64,000 nucleotides of DNA from Bacillus sp. SA1-12 (GCF_000981385.1 NZ_LATZ01000009.1:1-64000), one strand, 5' to 3'. Numbered from the stretch's first letter, positions 30,614-41,979 are shown. Made by a program: numbers and translations. The notes: a model not told the origin generated them from the sequence alone.

Positions 30614-30751
30614 CCCCTTTTATTATGTTTTTTTAATGGAAAAATGGAAATTGATGAACTATTAGTTTGCTTTAGCGCCTTTTTGCCGGGCAGCACGAAA
30701 TAGGCAATTGGATTTATTGTTATTTTTTACTGCCTTTTGGTTTATAAGCCT

Positions 30752-30796
30752 CTCCATAATTAAAGGTATTAAGCCCTTTTATTATGGAGCGTCTTA
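30752..30796 (+). repeat. Hairpin repeat and REP-like motif before rnc
   Basis: CTCCATAATTAAAGG and CCCTTTTATTATGGAG form a hairpin; the right arm with GTCTTAT resembles the hairpin at 26762-26775. Just downstream, GAGCGCTTCCGCTTTTA (30816-30832) is a REP-like motif placed immediately before the rnc Shine-Dalgarno. Confidence 0.5.
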
Positions 30797-30844
30797 TATT
30801 AATGAGGCTAAAAAAGAGCGCTTCCGCTTTTATTGGAGGATCAT

Positions 30845-31588
30845 ATGCCTAGACATATAAATTATAAAGAGAAAAGAACCTTTGCAAGAAAGGCAGAGGA
30901 ATTCAAAAAATTTCAGGAGCGTATTGGTCATACATTCAAGAATGAAAAGCTTTTATATCAAGCTTTCACTCATTCATCATATGTGAATGAGCATCGTAAG
31001 AAGCCTTATGAAGATAATGAAAGGCTTGAGTTCTTGGGAGATGCAGTACTGGAGCTTACAGTCTCACAATTTCTTTATAAGAAGTATCCGATGATGAGTG
31101 AAGGAGAACTGACAAAGCTGCGTGCTGCAATTGTTTGTGAACCTTCCCTAGTTTCGTTTGCTAATAATCTTTCATTCGGCACACTAGTCTTGCTTGGAAA
31201 AGGGGAAGAAATGACTGGGGGACGTGCACGTCCTGCATTATTAGCAGATGTATTTGAAGCATTTATCGGTGCTTTATACTTAGATCAGGGCTTAGATGCT
31301 GTCGTACAATTTTTAGAAAAGTTCGTGATTCCTAAGATTGATGAAGGTGCTTTTTCGCATGTGATGGATTTTAAAAGTCAATTGCAAGAATTTGTTCAAA
31401 GGGATACAAAAGGCATACTAGAATACAAAATCCTTCAAGAAAAAGGGCCAGCCCATAATCGGGAATTTGTATCAACAGTCTCTTTGAATGGTGAAATTTT
31501 TGGAACCGGCAGCGGAAGGTCGAAGAAAGAAGCAGAGCAGCATGCCGCACAAGAAGCATTATCAAAGCTACAACAGCTAAATAACTAG
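30845..31588 (+). CDS. rnc: Ribonuclease III
   Basis: A 247-residue dsRNA endonuclease for rRNA and scRNA processing. The signature [14 protein letters not shown] carries catalytic acids, and a second acidic site lies in [13 protein letters not shown] dsRNA-binding domain occupies about 175-245 ([29 protein letters not shown]). ATG 30845 follows GGAGGATC. smc follows after 590 bp that include a structured repeat. Confidence 0.96.
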   Translation: MPRHINYKEKRTFARKAEEFKKFQERIGHTFKNEKLLYQAFTHSSYVNEHRKKPYEDNERLEFLGDAVLELTVSQFLYKKYPMMSEGELTKLRAAIVCEPSLVSFANNLSFGTLVLLGKGEEMTGGRARPALLADVFEAFIGALYLDQGLDAVVQFLEKFVIPKIDEGAFSHVMDFKSQLQEFVQRDTKGILEYKILQEKGPAHNREFVSTVSLNGEIFGTGSGRSKKEAEQHAAQEALSKLQQLNN

Positions 31589-31891
31589 CATAACTAGGGG
31601 CAGATTTAGAAAAGCATGTACTTCCTATTCTATCATTTCCATTACGAAAAATGATTTATAGTGATGAACATGACATAGCTAAAGTTGTCCCTTTTTTATG
31701 ACTTATATTAAATAGAATGTGATAAAATATGAGAGGCTTTATCATAATTTAAACATGTCTTCGCTATATAAAACTTAAAAATACAACATTAGCGTGATTG
31801 AAAGATTGGGTTTTTTTCAAATATTATTGTTAAAAGGATAAGAAAGTGAATGCTGAGATCAGTTGTTCATTTTAAAGTTCGAAGTGAGAAC

Positions 31892-32091
31892 CTTCTTTGT
31901 TTTTTGAATTATGGCCATTTAATGAACCTGAGCGTATGCTCTATGTTGAATGGAAAGGATACGCGAGTCTTCCGTGGGAGCAACGGGACAGGGAGATCTT
32001 TTGGCAGGCGTTCAACCTGAGGAGTCTTCAGGACCACACTCGGAAAGCGAGTGCCTGTAACGGAAATCAACAGGCAAGAATAACAAAGAAG
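31892..32091. repeat. Large structured Bacillaceae intergenic repeat (copy A)
   Basis: The 200-nt element is bounded by a perfect 10-bp inverted repeat, CTTCTTTGTT / AACAAAGAAG. Inside are several nested helices: GAGC/GCTC, GTTGAA/TTCAAC, CCGT/ACGG, CCTGA/TCAGG, ACTCG/CGAGT and GCCTGT/ACAGGC. Its 3' part reads CGGAAAGCGAGTGCC then ACGGAAATCAAC, a sequence I recall as common in Bacillus intergenic repeats. A 67-codon frame over it is not a gene. It lies between rnc and smc. Confidence 0.65.
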
Positions 32092-32178
32092 TTTTATTAA
32101 AAACAACAATCAATTAGAAAAAAGCCATAGATGAAAGAAATCACATATCAAATTGAAAAGAGTAAGGAGGAAATCACA

Positions 32179-35100
32179 ATGTTCCTCAAACGGTTGGATA
32201 TTGTAGGATTCAAGTCCTTTGCTGAACGGGTAACGGTTGATTTTGTAAAAGGTGTAACTGCTGTAGTTGGACCAAATGGCAGCGGGAAAAGTAATATTAC
32301 CGATGGAATTAGATGGGTGTTAGGAGAACAGTCAGCTAAATCACTTCGGGGAGCAAAAATGGAGGATATTATTTTTGCAGGAAGTGATTCTAGAAAAGGG
32401 TTAAATGTTGCTGAAGTAACATTAACCTTGGATAATGAAGATCATTTTCTTCCAATTGATTATCATGAAGTTAGTGTGACAAGACGTGTCTTTCGTTCTG
32501 GAGAAAGCGAATTTTATATTAATAAGCAAAGCTGCCGCCTGAAAGATATTGTGGACTTGTTTATGGATTCTGGTCTTGGAAAAGAAGCATTTTCCATTAT
32601 AAGCCAAGGGAAGGTTGAAGAAATCCTTAGCAGTAAAGCTGAAGAACGAAGAAGTATTTTTGAAGAAGCTGCTGGAGTGCTAAAATATAAGTCGCGAAAA
32701 AAGAAGGCTGAGTATAAGTTAGCAGAAACACAGGAAAACCTTAATCGCGTCCAGGACATTTTATACGAGCTCGAAAGTCAGGTTGAACCTTTAAAAATTC
32801 AAGCATCCATTGCAAAGGATTATCTGCAAAAAAAAGAAGAACTTGAACAAATTGAAGTAGCGCTGACAGTATATGAAATCGAAGAGCTTCATCAAAAATA
32901 TGAGGCACTGGCAAAATCAGTTGATGAAGGAAAAGACCATGAATTAAAACTATGTGCCACAATGCAAAAGAAGGAAGCAGAAGTGGAGAAAATGCGGGAT
33001 CATCTTACTGCTTTAGATGAGTCCATTAACGACTTGCAGCAGGTACTACTATTAGCGAGTGAAGAATTAGAAAAACTCGAGGGAAGAAAAGAAGTTCTTA
33101 AAGAACGGAAGAAAAATGCCCATCAAAATAAGGCGCAGTTAGAAAAGTTGATAGAAGAGCTAAATGATCGAGTTTCACAGTTAAAAAGAGAAAAAAAAGA
33201 GCAGGAAGAGTTCTTATTAACTTATAAAAATGAGCTGCAAACAATTCAAGATCAATTAACTGAGAAGCAGCAGATTATGACAACTTATGATCAAAATATC
33301 GAGGAATTAATTGAGGGATTAAAAAGTGAATATTTTGAACTGCTTAATGAACAAGCAGCGGCCCGAAATGAAATTCATTATATTGATGAACAGCTAAACC
33401 AGCAAGAACGGAAAAGCACTAGACTGCAAGATTCAAATAAAAGGTATATTACCGAGAGACATGAAATAGTTGAAAGAAAGACAAAAATTGAAGCAAAATA
33501 TTCGCTTATTGAGAGTCAGTTATCTGATCAAATAAAGAACTTCCGCGATGCACAAGCCAAACTAGAAAACTTAAAAAATGCATATCAAAAGAAAGAATCT
33601 GCTTTATATCAAGCTTATCAAATTCTTCAGCAAACACGTTCCAGAAAAGAGGTACTAGAATCCATGCAGGAGGACTATGCGGGATTCTTTCAGGGTGTTA
33701 AGGAGATTTTAAAAGCAAAGGAACAGCTTGGAGGCATTCACGGGGCGGTTGCTGAGTTACTGTCAACAGATAAAAACTATGAAACGGCGATTGAAATTGC
33801 GTTAAGCAGTTCGATGCAGCATGTTGTTGTTGAGAATGAAGCAGCAGCAAGGAAAGCAATACAATACTTAAAGGAGCATTCTTTTGGACGGGCAACATTT
33901 TTACCGTTATCTGTTATAAAGCCTCGTTCAATCGTCCCTCATGATCTTAGAATGATTGAAACCCATCAAGCATTTGTTGGCATTGCAACTGATCTAGTAA
34001 ACTATCAACCGCAATTTAAAGCAATTATTGGAAATCTGCTTGGAACCGTGGTTGTTACTACTGATCTCAAGGGTGCAAATGAAATCGCAAAGTTAATGAA
34101 TTATCGCTATCGACTTGTTACTCTTCAAGGTGATGTTGTGAATCCAGGCGGATCAATGACGGGCGGAGCAGTTAAACAAAAAAATAACTCTCTTTTAAGC
34201 CGAGGGAGAGAATTAGAAACAATTCAAGAGAAACTAGCGGAAATGGAAGAAAAAACAGCTCTGCTTGAACAAGATGTGAAGGCGACAAAGCAAACGATCC
34301 AAAATAATGAAGATCTTCTTGAAGAACTTCGCGCAAAAGGTGAAAAACTACGCTTAGAAGAGCAAATGATTAGAAGCGAAATAAGAGAAATTGAAATCAA
34401 TGAAAAGAATGTTAATGACCATTTAAAATTATATGATGCTGAGCGAGAATCGTTTGAGACCGAAAAGGAACGATTTTCAGCAAGAAAAAAAGAGCTTAGT
34501 CTAAGTTTGGAAAAAATGGGAGCAACACTGGAAAAGCTGGAGAAGGAAATTGAGGAGCTATCAGAGAAAAAAGTATCACAACAAACTTCAAAGGATGAGC
34601 TCCAAAGTGAATTGACCGAATTAATGGTTGTCTTTGCAAGTAAGAAGCAAGTGTATGAAAACCAAAAAGAAAAGGTTGTTCGTATAAACCAGGATCTTGA
34701 AGAATCACTGCAGAAATATAATGAATCAAAAGAGGACTATTCCTTCCTTTCAAATGAAATGAATTCAAGCTCATCTGGTGAAGAAAAGTTAGAAGAGGCT
34801 GCTAAGAAAAAGCTGCAAGATAAAAATAAAACAATCGAGTTAATTTCTTCGCGGCGTGACGAACGAGTCCAGCTACAAGCAAAACTTGAGGATGAGGAGC
34901 GCGAGTTAAAAGAGTTAAAGCGTCAGGATAAACAGCTTCAGGACAGCTTAAAGGATGAAGAGGTTAAGCTTAATCGCTTAGATGTTGAATTAGACAATCG
35001 CCTTAACCATCTACGTGCGGAATATTTATTAACCTTTGAAGCGGCCAAGGAGAGATATACGCTTGAGGTGGAAATCGATGAAGCTAGAAAGCGGGTAAAG

Positions 35101-35742
35101 TTAATCAAGCTTGCAATCGATGAGCTAGGAACGGTAAACTTAGGAGCGATTGAAGAATATGAACGGGTAAATGAACGCTTTACCTTCTTGTCTGAGCAAC
35201 GAAATGATTTGACAGAGGCTAAAGATACACTCTACCAGGTCATTGATGAAATGGATGAAGAAATGAAAAGAAGATTTGAGCAGACTTTCAATGCTATTCG
35301 TTCCCATTTTGAATCAGTCTTTCAGGCGCTTTTTGGCGGCGGCCGGGCTGAATTAAAACTGACAGACCCAAATGATTTATTAAACACTGGTGTTGAGATT
35401 GTGGCACAGCCGCCAGGTAAAAAGCTTCAAAATCTTGGCCTCCTTTCAGGGGGAGAACGCGCACTCACAGCCATTGCGCTTTTATTTTCGATTTTAAAGG
35501 TGAGACCAGTTCCATTTTGCGTGCTTGATGAAGTTGAAGCAGCACTAGATGAAGCAAATGTTCATCGCTTTGCCCAGTATTTGAAAAAGTTTAGCAAAGA
35601 AACACAATTTATCGTGATCACACACCGTAAAGGAACGATGGAGGAAGCGGATGTCCTGTATGGAGTTACGATGCAGGAATCAGGTGTCTCTAAGCTTGTA
35701 TCTGTAAGACTTGAAGAAACAAAAGAATTAGTACAATCCTAG
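32179..35742 (+). CDS. smc: Chromosome segregation ATPase SMC
   Basis: An 1187-residue condensin subunit. Walker A GPNGSGKSNI lies at about residue 32; two long coiled coils flank a hinge at about 500-670 (GGIHGAVAELL, VVNPGGSMTGG); the C-terminal head has the ABC signature LLSGGERALTAIALLFS and Walker B FCVLDEVEAALD. ATG 32179 follows AAGGAGG; the frame is open 16 codons further upstream without a site. ftsY follows 18 nt after the stop. Confidence 0.97.
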   Translation: MFLKRLDIVGFKSFAERVTVDFVKGVTAVVGPNGSGKSNITDGIRWVLGEQSAKSLRGAKMEDIIFAGSDSRKGLNVAEVTLTLDNEDHFLPIDYHEVSVTRRVFRSGESEFYINKQSCRLKDIVDLFMDSGLGKEAFSIISQGKVEEILSSKAEERRSIFEEAAGVLKYKSRKKKAEYKLAETQENLNRVQDILYELESQVEPLKIQASIAKDYLQKKEELEQIEVALTVYEIEELHQKYEALAKSVDEGKDHELKLCATMQKKEAEVEKMRDHLTALDESINDLQQVLLLASEELEKLEGRKEVLKERKKNAHQNKAQLEKLIEELNDRVSQLKREKKEQEEFLLTYKNELQTIQDQLTEKQQIMTTYDQNIEELIEGLKSEYFELLNEQAAARNEIHYIDEQLNQQERKSTRLQDSNKRYITERHEIVERKTKIEAKYSLIESQLSDQIKNFRDAQAKLENLKNAYQKKESALYQAYQILQQTRSRKEVLESMQEDYAGFFQGVKEILKAKEQLGGIHGAVAELLSTDKNYETAIEIALSSSMQHVVVENEAAARKAIQYLKEHSFGRATFLPLSVIKPRSIVPHDLRMIETHQAFVGIATDLVNYQPQFKAIIGNLLGTVVVTTDLKGANEIAKLMNYRYRLVTLQGDVVNPGGSMTGGAVKQKNNSLLSRGRELETIQEKLAEMEEKTALLEQDVKATKQTIQNNEDLLEELRAKGEKLRLEEQMIRSEIREIEINEKNVNDHLKLYDAERESFETEKERFSARKKELSLSLEKMGATLEKLEKEIEELSEKKVSQQTSKDELQSELTELMVVFASKKQVYENQKEKVVRINQDLEESLQKYNESKEDYSFLSNEMNSSSSGEEKLEEAAKKKLQDKNKTIELISSRRDERVQLQAKLEDEERELKELKRQDKQLQDSLKDEEVKLNRLDVELDNRLNHLRAEYLLTFEAAKERYTLEVEIDEARKRVKLIKLAIDELGTVNLGAIEEYERVNERFTFLSEQRNDLTEAKDTLYQVIDEMDEEMKRRFEQTFNAIRSHFESVFQALFGGGRAELKLTDPNDLLNTGVEIVAQPPGKKLQNLGLLSGGERALTAIALLFSILKVRPVPFCVLDEVEAALDEANVHRFAQYLKKFSKETQFIVITHRKGTMEEADVLYGVTMQESGVSKLVSVRLEETKELVQS

Positions 35743-35760
35743 CCGAAAGGACGAACAAGT

Positions 35761-36759
35761 ATGAGTTTTTTTAAAAAACTTAAAGAAAAGATTACAAAGC
35801 AAACAGATTCTGTAACAGAAAAGTTTAAAGAAGGCCTCACGAAGACAAGAGATTCATTTGCTGGAAAAATGAATGATCTTGTTGCGAGATACCGTAAAGT
35901 CGATGAAGAGTTTTTTGAGGAGCTTGAAGAGCTTTTAATTAGCGCAGATGTTGGTGTAACGACGGTTATGGATCTCATTGATGAACTGAAGATGGAAGTA
36001 AAACGTCGCAATATCCAGGATACGAAAGAAGTTCAAGCAGTAATTTCAGAAAAGCTCGTTGAAATTTATCAGGGGGATCAAGTTGAGGAAGACAACAAGT
36101 TAAATCTTGAGCCAGATCGATTAAATGTCGTACTTTTTGTTGGAGTCAATGGGGTAGGAAAGACGACAACAATTGGAAAATTGGCACACAAGCTTAAAAG
36201 TGAAGGAAACTCAGTTTTGTTAGCTGCTGGAGATACATTTAGAGCAGGGGCAATTGAGCAGCTGGAAGTATGGGGAGAACGGGTTGGCGTTGATGTGATC
36301 AAGCAATCTGAAGGCTCCGATCCAGCGGCTGTTATGTACGACGCAGTACAGGCTGCAAAGGCACGAAAAGTAGATGTTCTTTTATGTGATACAGCAGGAA
36401 GACTTCAAAACAAGGTGAATCTCATGAAGGAATTGGAAAAAGTTAAGCGTGTCATTGAAAAAGAAATACCTGGTGCACCACATGAGGTATTACTTGTACT
36501 GGATGCTACAACTGGTCAAAATGCCATGACACAAGCAAAACAATTTTCTCAAGCAACAGATGTATCGGGAATTGTGTTAACCAAATTAGACGGTACTGCA
36601 AAAGGCGGTATTGTCTTAGCGATTAAAGGCGAGCTGGACATTCCTGTAAAACTAGTTGGCCTTGGAGAAAAAATGGACGATCTTCAGGAATTTAATACAG
36701 AACAATATGTATATGGTCTTTTCTCTGGCATTATAGAAGCACAAGAGAAAGAGGATTAA
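35761..36759 (+). CDS. ftsY: Signal recognition particle receptor FtsY
   Basis: A 332-residue SRP-GTPase that docks SRP-ribosome complexes at the membrane. The NG domain has G1 GVNGVGKTTTIGK, G3 DTAGR, and G4 TKLD. The N-terminal A domain is short and basic, the normal Bacillus form. It is followed by a very strong terminator. Confidence 0.96.
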   Translation: MSFFKKLKEKITKQTDSVTEKFKEGLTKTRDSFAGKMNDLVARYRKVDEEFFEELEELLISADVGVTTVMDLIDELKMEVKRRNIQDTKEVQAVISEKLVEIYQGDQVEEDNKLNLEPDRLNVVLFVGVNGVGKTTTIGKLAHKLKSEGNSVLLAAGDTFRAGAIEQLEVWGERVGVDVIKQSEGSDPAAVMYDAVQAAKARKVDVLLCDTAGRLQNKVNLMKELEKVKRVIEKEIPGAPHEVLLVLDATTGQNAMTQAKQFSQATDVSGIVLTKLDGTAKGGIVLAIKGELDIPVKLVGLGEKMDDLQEFNTEQYVYGLFSGIIEAQEKED

Positions 36760-36762
36760 TAA

Positions 36763-36805
36763 AAAAGAGCTAACTTTTCAAGTGATTTTAAAAGTTAGCT
36801 CTTTT
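36763..36805 (+). terminator. Terminator after ftsY
   Basis: Perfect 16-bp stem AAAAGAGCTAACTTTT / AAAAGTTAGCTCTTTT. Confidence 0.9.
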
Positions 36806-37057
36806 CCGTTTACTATCTAAAATAGAACCGTCCGTGTTGTTAATTCCTCTGAGTAATCGATAAAATCAAATGGCAAACAAAATAATCCCTGCTCCGATCC
36901 ACCTATATAAAAGTAAAGGCATAGCCTCCTAAAATTAATAATGAACCTAATAAAGCGGCTGTAAGTATGTTCAGGGACAAAAGCCTGTACTGTACCTATA
37001 GTTCCACATAATATTGCTGTAACTAGAACGATTAGGATAAATCAAGCAATTTTTCAT
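36806..37057 (-). pseudogene. Decayed small membrane-protein gene
   Basis: Reading the minus strand from the ATG at 37057, a hydrophobic protein can be pieced together only across frameshifts: LIVLVTAILCGTIGTVQAFV, then in another frame ILTAALLGSLLILGGYAF, a stop after TFI, then pieces reading WIGAGIILFA and RGINNTDGSILDSK. Two or three membrane spans would be expected from such a protein. I cannot name the family. It fills the 400-bp gap between ftsY and ylxM, where B. subtilis has nothing comparable. Confidence 0.5.
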
Positions 37058-37206
37058 TCTCTTGTCCTCAAATTTTTCAAAGCTCCATCTATTTTATATT
37101 TCTGAAATACTACGCTCCAGCAACGATTATAACTTGACAAGCAAATCTGACATATGTAGACTAATAACATGTAAAGGTAATTCACTTAACAAAGGGGTGA
37201 AACGGC

Positions 37207-37539
37207 ATGATGCTTGAAAAAACGACAAGGCTAAATTACCTGTTTGATTTCTATCAATCATTGCTAACGCCTAAACAAAAGAGCTATATGTCGTTATACT
37301 ATTTAGATGATTTCTCCCTTGGTGAAATTGCGGAAGAATATAATGTTAGCAGACAAGCAGTATACGATAACATTAAACGTACTGAAGCAATGCTGGAGCA
37401 ATACGAAGAGAAGCTATTATTATTTCAAAAATTTCAAAAGCGTCAAGAGCTATTGACCAAGCTTCGAGAGTTTTCGGTTTTTAAAGAGCAAAACGCCGAA
37501 ATCGAGTCATTGCTAAATGAACTTGAGAAATTAGATTAG
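37207..37539 (+). CDS. ylxM: Putative SRP-associated DNA-binding protein YlxM
   Basis: A 110-residue UPF0122 protein resembling sigma-70 region 4, with the helix-turn-helix [21 protein letters not shown]. It is normally encoded directly upstream of ffh and is linked to the SRP pathway. The ATG at 37207 follows GGGGTGAAACGG; ATG 37210 is also possible. ffh starts 11 nt after its stop. Confidence 0.94.
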   Translation: MMLEKTTRLNYLFDFYQSLLTPKQKSYMSLYYLDDFSLGEIAEEYNVSRQAVYDNIKRTEAMLEQYEEKLLLFQKFQKRQELLTKLREFSVFKEQNAEIESLLNELEKLD

Positions 37540-37550
37540 GAGGCGGCATT

Positions 37551-38891
37551 ATGGCATTTGAAGGATTAGCCGACCGACTGCAAAATACGATGGCAAAAAT
37601 TCGCGGTAAAGGGAAGGTATCTGAGGCTGATGTTAAAGAAATGATGCGGGAGGTTCGCCTTGCGCTGTTGGAAGCCGATGTTAACTTCAAAGTCGTTAAA
37701 GACTTTATTAAGCGTGTAAGTGAACGTGCTGTTGGTCAAGAAGTCATGAAAAGTTTAACCCCTGGCCAACAAGTCATAAAAGTTGTTAAAGAGGAACTAA
37801 CTGAGTTAATGGGTGGAGAGCAAAGTAAAATTGTTGTTTCGAATCGCCCGCCAACAGTCATTATGATGGTTGGTCTGCAAGGTGCTGGTAAAACTACGAC
37901 AACAGGAAAGCTTGCAAACCTATTACGGAAGAAATTCAATCGTAAGCCATTGCTTGTTGCAGCTGATATTTATCGTCCTGCTGCAATCAAACAATTGCAG
38001 ACATTAGGCAAGCAGCTGGATATGCCTGTTTTTTCTTTAGGGGATCAAGTTAGCCCAGTTGAAATTGCAACCAAGGCACTTGAATACGCAAAAGAAGAGC
38101 ATCATGATTATGTTATTATCGATACAGCAGGGCGTCTGCACATTGATGAAAATTTAATGGCAGAGCTGGAGCAGGTAAAAAGCATTGCCAAGCCTGATGA
38201 AATTTTCCTCGTAGTCGATGCGATGACAGGTCAGGATGCAGTAAATGTTGCAAAAAGCTTTAATGAACAACTTGGATTGACAGGCGTAGTACTGACCAAA
38301 CTTGATGGTGATACACGCGGGGGTGCAGCCTTATCGATTCGTTCTGTTACAGATACACCGATTAAGTTTGTAGGTCTCGGCGAGAAGCTTGATGCATTAG
38401 AAGCATTCCATCCTGAACGAATGGCATCCAGAATCCTTGGCATGGGTGATGTATTAACTTTAATTGAAAAAGCTCAGACAAATGTTGATGCTGAAAAGGC
38501 GAAAGAGCTTGAGCAAAAAATGCGGACAATGTCCTTTACATTTGATGATTTTCTTGAACAGCTTGGCCAAGTGCGAAACATGGGTCCTCTTGAAGACCTT
38601 ATTGGCATGCTTCCAGGTGCCAATAAAATGAAAGGGCTGAAAAATCTTCAGGTTGATGAAAAGCAAATTAGTCATGTTGAGGCAATTATCAAATCAATGA
38701 CTGCGCAGGAAAAAATCAATCCTGAGATTATGAATGCATCACGTAAAAAGCGAATAGCAAAGGGCAGCGGTACATCTGTTCAGGAAGTAAACCGGCTTTT
38801 AAAGCAATTTGATGATATGAAAAAAATGATGAAGCAAATGACCAGTATGTCAAAAAACAAGAAAAAAGGCTTTAAATTCCCGTTTATGTAA
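37551..38891 (+). CDS. ffh: Signal recognition particle protein Ffh
   Basis: A 446-residue SRP54 GTPase. The NG domain has GLQGAGKTTTTGKLA, DTAGRLHID and TKLDGDTRGG; the Met-rich M domain begins near residue 300 and includes the RNA-binding SGTSVQEVNRLLKQF, ending in a Met/Lys-rich tail. It binds scRNA and signal sequences and pairs with FtsY encoded upstream. Confidence 0.97.
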   Translation: MAFEGLADRLQNTMAKIRGKGKVSEADVKEMMREVRLALLEADVNFKVVKDFIKRVSERAVGQEVMKSLTPGQQVIKVVKEELTELMGGEQSKIVVSNRPPTVIMMVGLQGAGKTTTTGKLANLLRKKFNRKPLLVAADIYRPAAIKQLQTLGKQLDMPVFSLGDQVSPVEIATKALEYAKEEHHDYVIIDTAGRLHIDENLMAELEQVKSIAKPDEIFLVVDAMTGQDAVNVAKSFNEQLGLTGVVLTKLDGDTRGGAALSIRSVTDTPIKFVGLGEKLDALEAFHPERMASRILGMGDVLTLIEKAQTNVDAEKAKELEQKMRTMSFTFDDFLEQLGQVRNMGPLEDLIGMLPGANKMKGLKNLQVDEKQISHVEAIIKSMTAQEKINPEIMNASRKKRIAKGSGTSVQEVNRLLKQFDDMKKMMKQMTSMSKNKKKGFKFPFM

Positions 38892-38894
38892 TAA

Positions 38895-39319
<425 letters not shown>

Positions 39320-39320
<1 letters not shown>

Positions 39321-39565
39321 TGACTGTGAATGAGATGAAAGAGTTAATCGAAGCAATTGTTAAGCCGCTTGTTGACTCACCAGAACATGTTGAAATAACA
39401 GAACTGGAAACAGAGAACCAAATTACGTATCGCCTTTCTGTTCATAAAGAAGATATTGGCAAGGTAATTGGAAAACAAGGCCGAATAGCAAAAGCAATTC
39501 GAACTGTTGTTTATGCAGCGGGATCTAATTCATCTAAAAGAATTCAACTAGAAATTAATGACTAA
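39320..39565 (+). CDS. khpA: KH-domain RNA-binding protein KhpA (YlqC)
   Basis: An 81-residue single KH-domain protein with the signature IGKVIGKQGRIAKAIRTVV. KhpA pairs with KhpB (Jag) to affect cell elongation and RNA metabolism. It overlaps rpsP (TAATG) and is probably translated by coupling. A terminator follows directly. Confidence 0.94.
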
Positions 39566-39597
39566 AAAAGGGTGAGGAAGGTTCCTCCCCTTTTTTT
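39564..39597 (+). terminator. Terminator after khpA
   Basis: AAAAAAGGGTGAGGAA / TTCCTCCCCTTTTTTT stem-loop with one bulge. Confidence 0.85.
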
Positions 39598-39717
39598 GTA
39601 TCAATAGAATAGCATGCTTCGCCTTAATACTCGCTTTCGCTTTTCTGTTCAAGAAGAGAGTTTTACTATTGTGCCTGGTATAGTGTTTAGCTACAGTCCC
39701 TGGCCTTTAGGCTTTAG

Positions 39718-39734
39718 AGAGGCGCTTCCGCTTA
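39718..39734 (+). repeat. REP-like motif before ylqD
   Basis: AGAGGCGCTTCCGCTTA, a member of the dispersed GCGCTTCCGC group; a weaker relative (CGCTTTCGCTTTTC) is at 39631-39644. Confidence 0.55.
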
Positions 39735-39767
39735 TAGGTATATAGCTCAAGTAGGGGAGGAACAATA

Positions 39768-40148
39768 ATGAATATACTCCACCGCGTAATTGTGAAACAG
39801 ATATTAACCGAAACTAGTAAAAAGTCATTGATCGAGGAGTTTACTAACAAGAAACAAATGCTGGTGCAAGAATGTGATCAATTATACTTTGAATATAAAA
39901 AGGTTGAAAAAACGAGCAAGCAGCTTGCAAGTCAATTTTTAAAAGAGATTGATAAAAGACGGGAGAAAATTAAACTTGTTGAATTTCAGCTTCAACAAGC
40001 TAATACATTGCCAATAGGCAGTGAGCTAAAGGAAAAGGAAGTTGAAGCGATTTTTGAAGTAAATATAGGTGATAATTGGAATGAATTAATGAAAGAAAAA
40101 ACAATTGTCATTAAAGATGGAATTGTAGATCAAATACGCCTGAGGTGA
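39768..40148 (+). CDS. ylqD: YlqD family protein
   Basis: A 126-residue conserved Bacillus protein of unknown function. It has a coiled-coil middle ([33 protein letters not shown]) and a C-terminal beta-rich part. ATG 39768 follows GGGGAGG. It always sits between khpA and rimM, which suggests a link to ribosome assembly (inference). The stop overlaps the region of the rimM start. Confidence 0.9.
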   Translation: MNILHRVIVKQILTETSKKSLIEEFTNKKQMLVQECDQLYFEYKKVEKTSKQLASQFLKEIDKRREKIKLVEFQLQQANTLPIGSELKEKEVEAIFEVNIGDNWNELMKEKTIVIKDGIVDQIRLR

Positions 40149-40153
40149 TCATG

Positions 40154-40675
40154 ATGGCCGAAAAATGGTTTAATGTTGGAAAAATCGTTAACACGCATGG
40201 AATTAGAGGAGAAGTTCGCGTGATTTCGAAAACAGATTTTGCTGAGGAAAGATATGAACCTGGCAACAAACTATACATATTCAAGGAAGGCTCTAATGAC
40301 TCAATTGAGGTTGTAATCGAAAGCCACCGCGTACATAAAAATTTCGATTTACTAACCTTTGAGGGAATGCATTCTATACAGGATGTTGAGCATTTTAAAG
40401 GATCATTACTAAAGGTCAATGAAGAGCAGTTAACAGAGCTGGATGAGGGTGAATTTTATTTTCATGAAATTATAGGGTGCAAAGTGTACTCTGATGAGGA
40501 AGAAGAAATTGGAACGATTCGTGAGATCTTAGCAACAGGGGCAAATGATGTCTGGGTGATAAAAAGAAAGACAGGTAAGGATCTGCTTATTCCCTACATC
40601 GAAGAGATTGTTAAGGACATTGATGTAGAAAACAAAAAAGTGATCATTACTCCAATGGAAGGGTTAATAGACTAA
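40154..40675 (+). CDS. rimM: Ribosome maturation factor RimM
   Basis: A 173-residue 16S processing protein that binds S19. The N-terminal domain begins [20 protein letters not shown] and the PRC-barrel domain includes [15 protein letters not shown] and [11 protein letters not shown] 40145 and ATG 40151 are alternative starts; 40154 is well spaced from GAGGTG. The stop overlaps the trmD ATG by one base. Confidence 0.95.
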   Translation: MAEKWFNVGKIVNTHGIRGEVRVISKTDFAEERYEPGNKLYIFKEGSNDSIEVVIESHRVHKNFDLLTFEGMHSIQDVEHFKGSLLKVNEEQLTELDEGEFYFHEIIGCKVYSDEEEEIGTIREILATGANDVWVIKRKTGKDLLIPYIEEIVKDIDVENKKVIITPMEGLID

Positions 40676-41409
40676 TGAAAATTGATTTTATGACACTTTT
40701 TCCAGAGATGTTTCATGGTGTTTTAAATGAATCGATTTTAAAAAAGGCGCAAGAAAAAAAGGCTGTGCAGTTTCGTGTAATTAACTTTCGTGATTACTCT
40801 TCAAATAAACATCTTACCGTAGACGATTATCCTTATGGCGGCGGAGCAGGTATGGTACTGAAGCCGCAGCCTATCTTTGACGCTGTAGAAGCGATTAGAC
40901 AGGAGACTGATTCTACCCCAAAAGTGATTCTTGTTTGCCCGCAAGGAGAGCGTTTTACACAGGCCAAAGCTGAACAATTAGCCACAGAACAACATCTGTT
41001 GTTTGTTTGCGGCCATTATGAAGGCTATGATGAAAGGATTAGAGAACATCTTGTTACAGATGAGATCTCGATTGGAGATTTTGTATTAACAGGAGGAGAG
41101 CTTGCCTCAATGGTTATTGCAGATAGCGTTGTTCGCCTGTTGCCTGGTGTGCTTGGTAATGAGGATTCCCCTGTTTTGGATTCATATAGTTCAGGTCTGC
41201 TGGAGCATCCTCACTATACAAGACCTGCCGATTTTCGCGGTATGAAGGTTCCAGAGGTGCTTTTATCGGGGAATCATAAGCTAATCAAGGAGTGGCGTGA
41301 GAAGGAGTCACTGCGTAGAACCTTTGAACGAAGACCAGACTTATTAAAATCATACCCTTTAACAGAAGAACAAAAATCGTTAATAAAACAATGGGAAAAT
41401 GAGAACTAG
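40675..41409 (+). CDS. trmD: tRNA (guanine-37 N1)-methyltransferase
   Basis: A 244-residue SPOUT methyltransferase that prevents +1 frameshifting by methylating G37. The motif [14 protein letters not shown] and the knot region [11 protein letters not shown] / [10 protein letters not shown] are present. It is coupled to rimM (TAATG). Confidence 0.96.
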   Translation: MKIDFMTLFPEMFHGVLNESILKKAQEKKAVQFRVINFRDYSSNKHLTVDDYPYGGGAGMVLKPQPIFDAVEAIRQETDSTPKVILVCPQGERFTQAKAEQLATEQHLLFVCGHYEGYDERIREHLVTDEISIGDFVLTGGELASMVIADSVVRLLPGVLGNEDSPVLDSYSSGLLEHPHYTRPADFRGMKVPEVLLSGNHKLIKEWREKESLRRTFERRPDLLKSYPLTEEQKSLIKQWENEN

Positions 41410-41414
41410 CTATT

Positions 41415-41913
<499 letters not shown>

Positions 41914-41979
41914 GATTGCTTAGCGTATGCTAAGTCTCAATATATGGGGTGCAACTTGCTTGTGCTGTCCGTATAGTTG

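Noticed and set aside
31897-32100. 67-codon open frame before smc
   Set aside because: It lies entirely within the structured repeat, has no ribosome site and ends at the terminal inverted repeat; palindromic GC-rich arms explain the openness.
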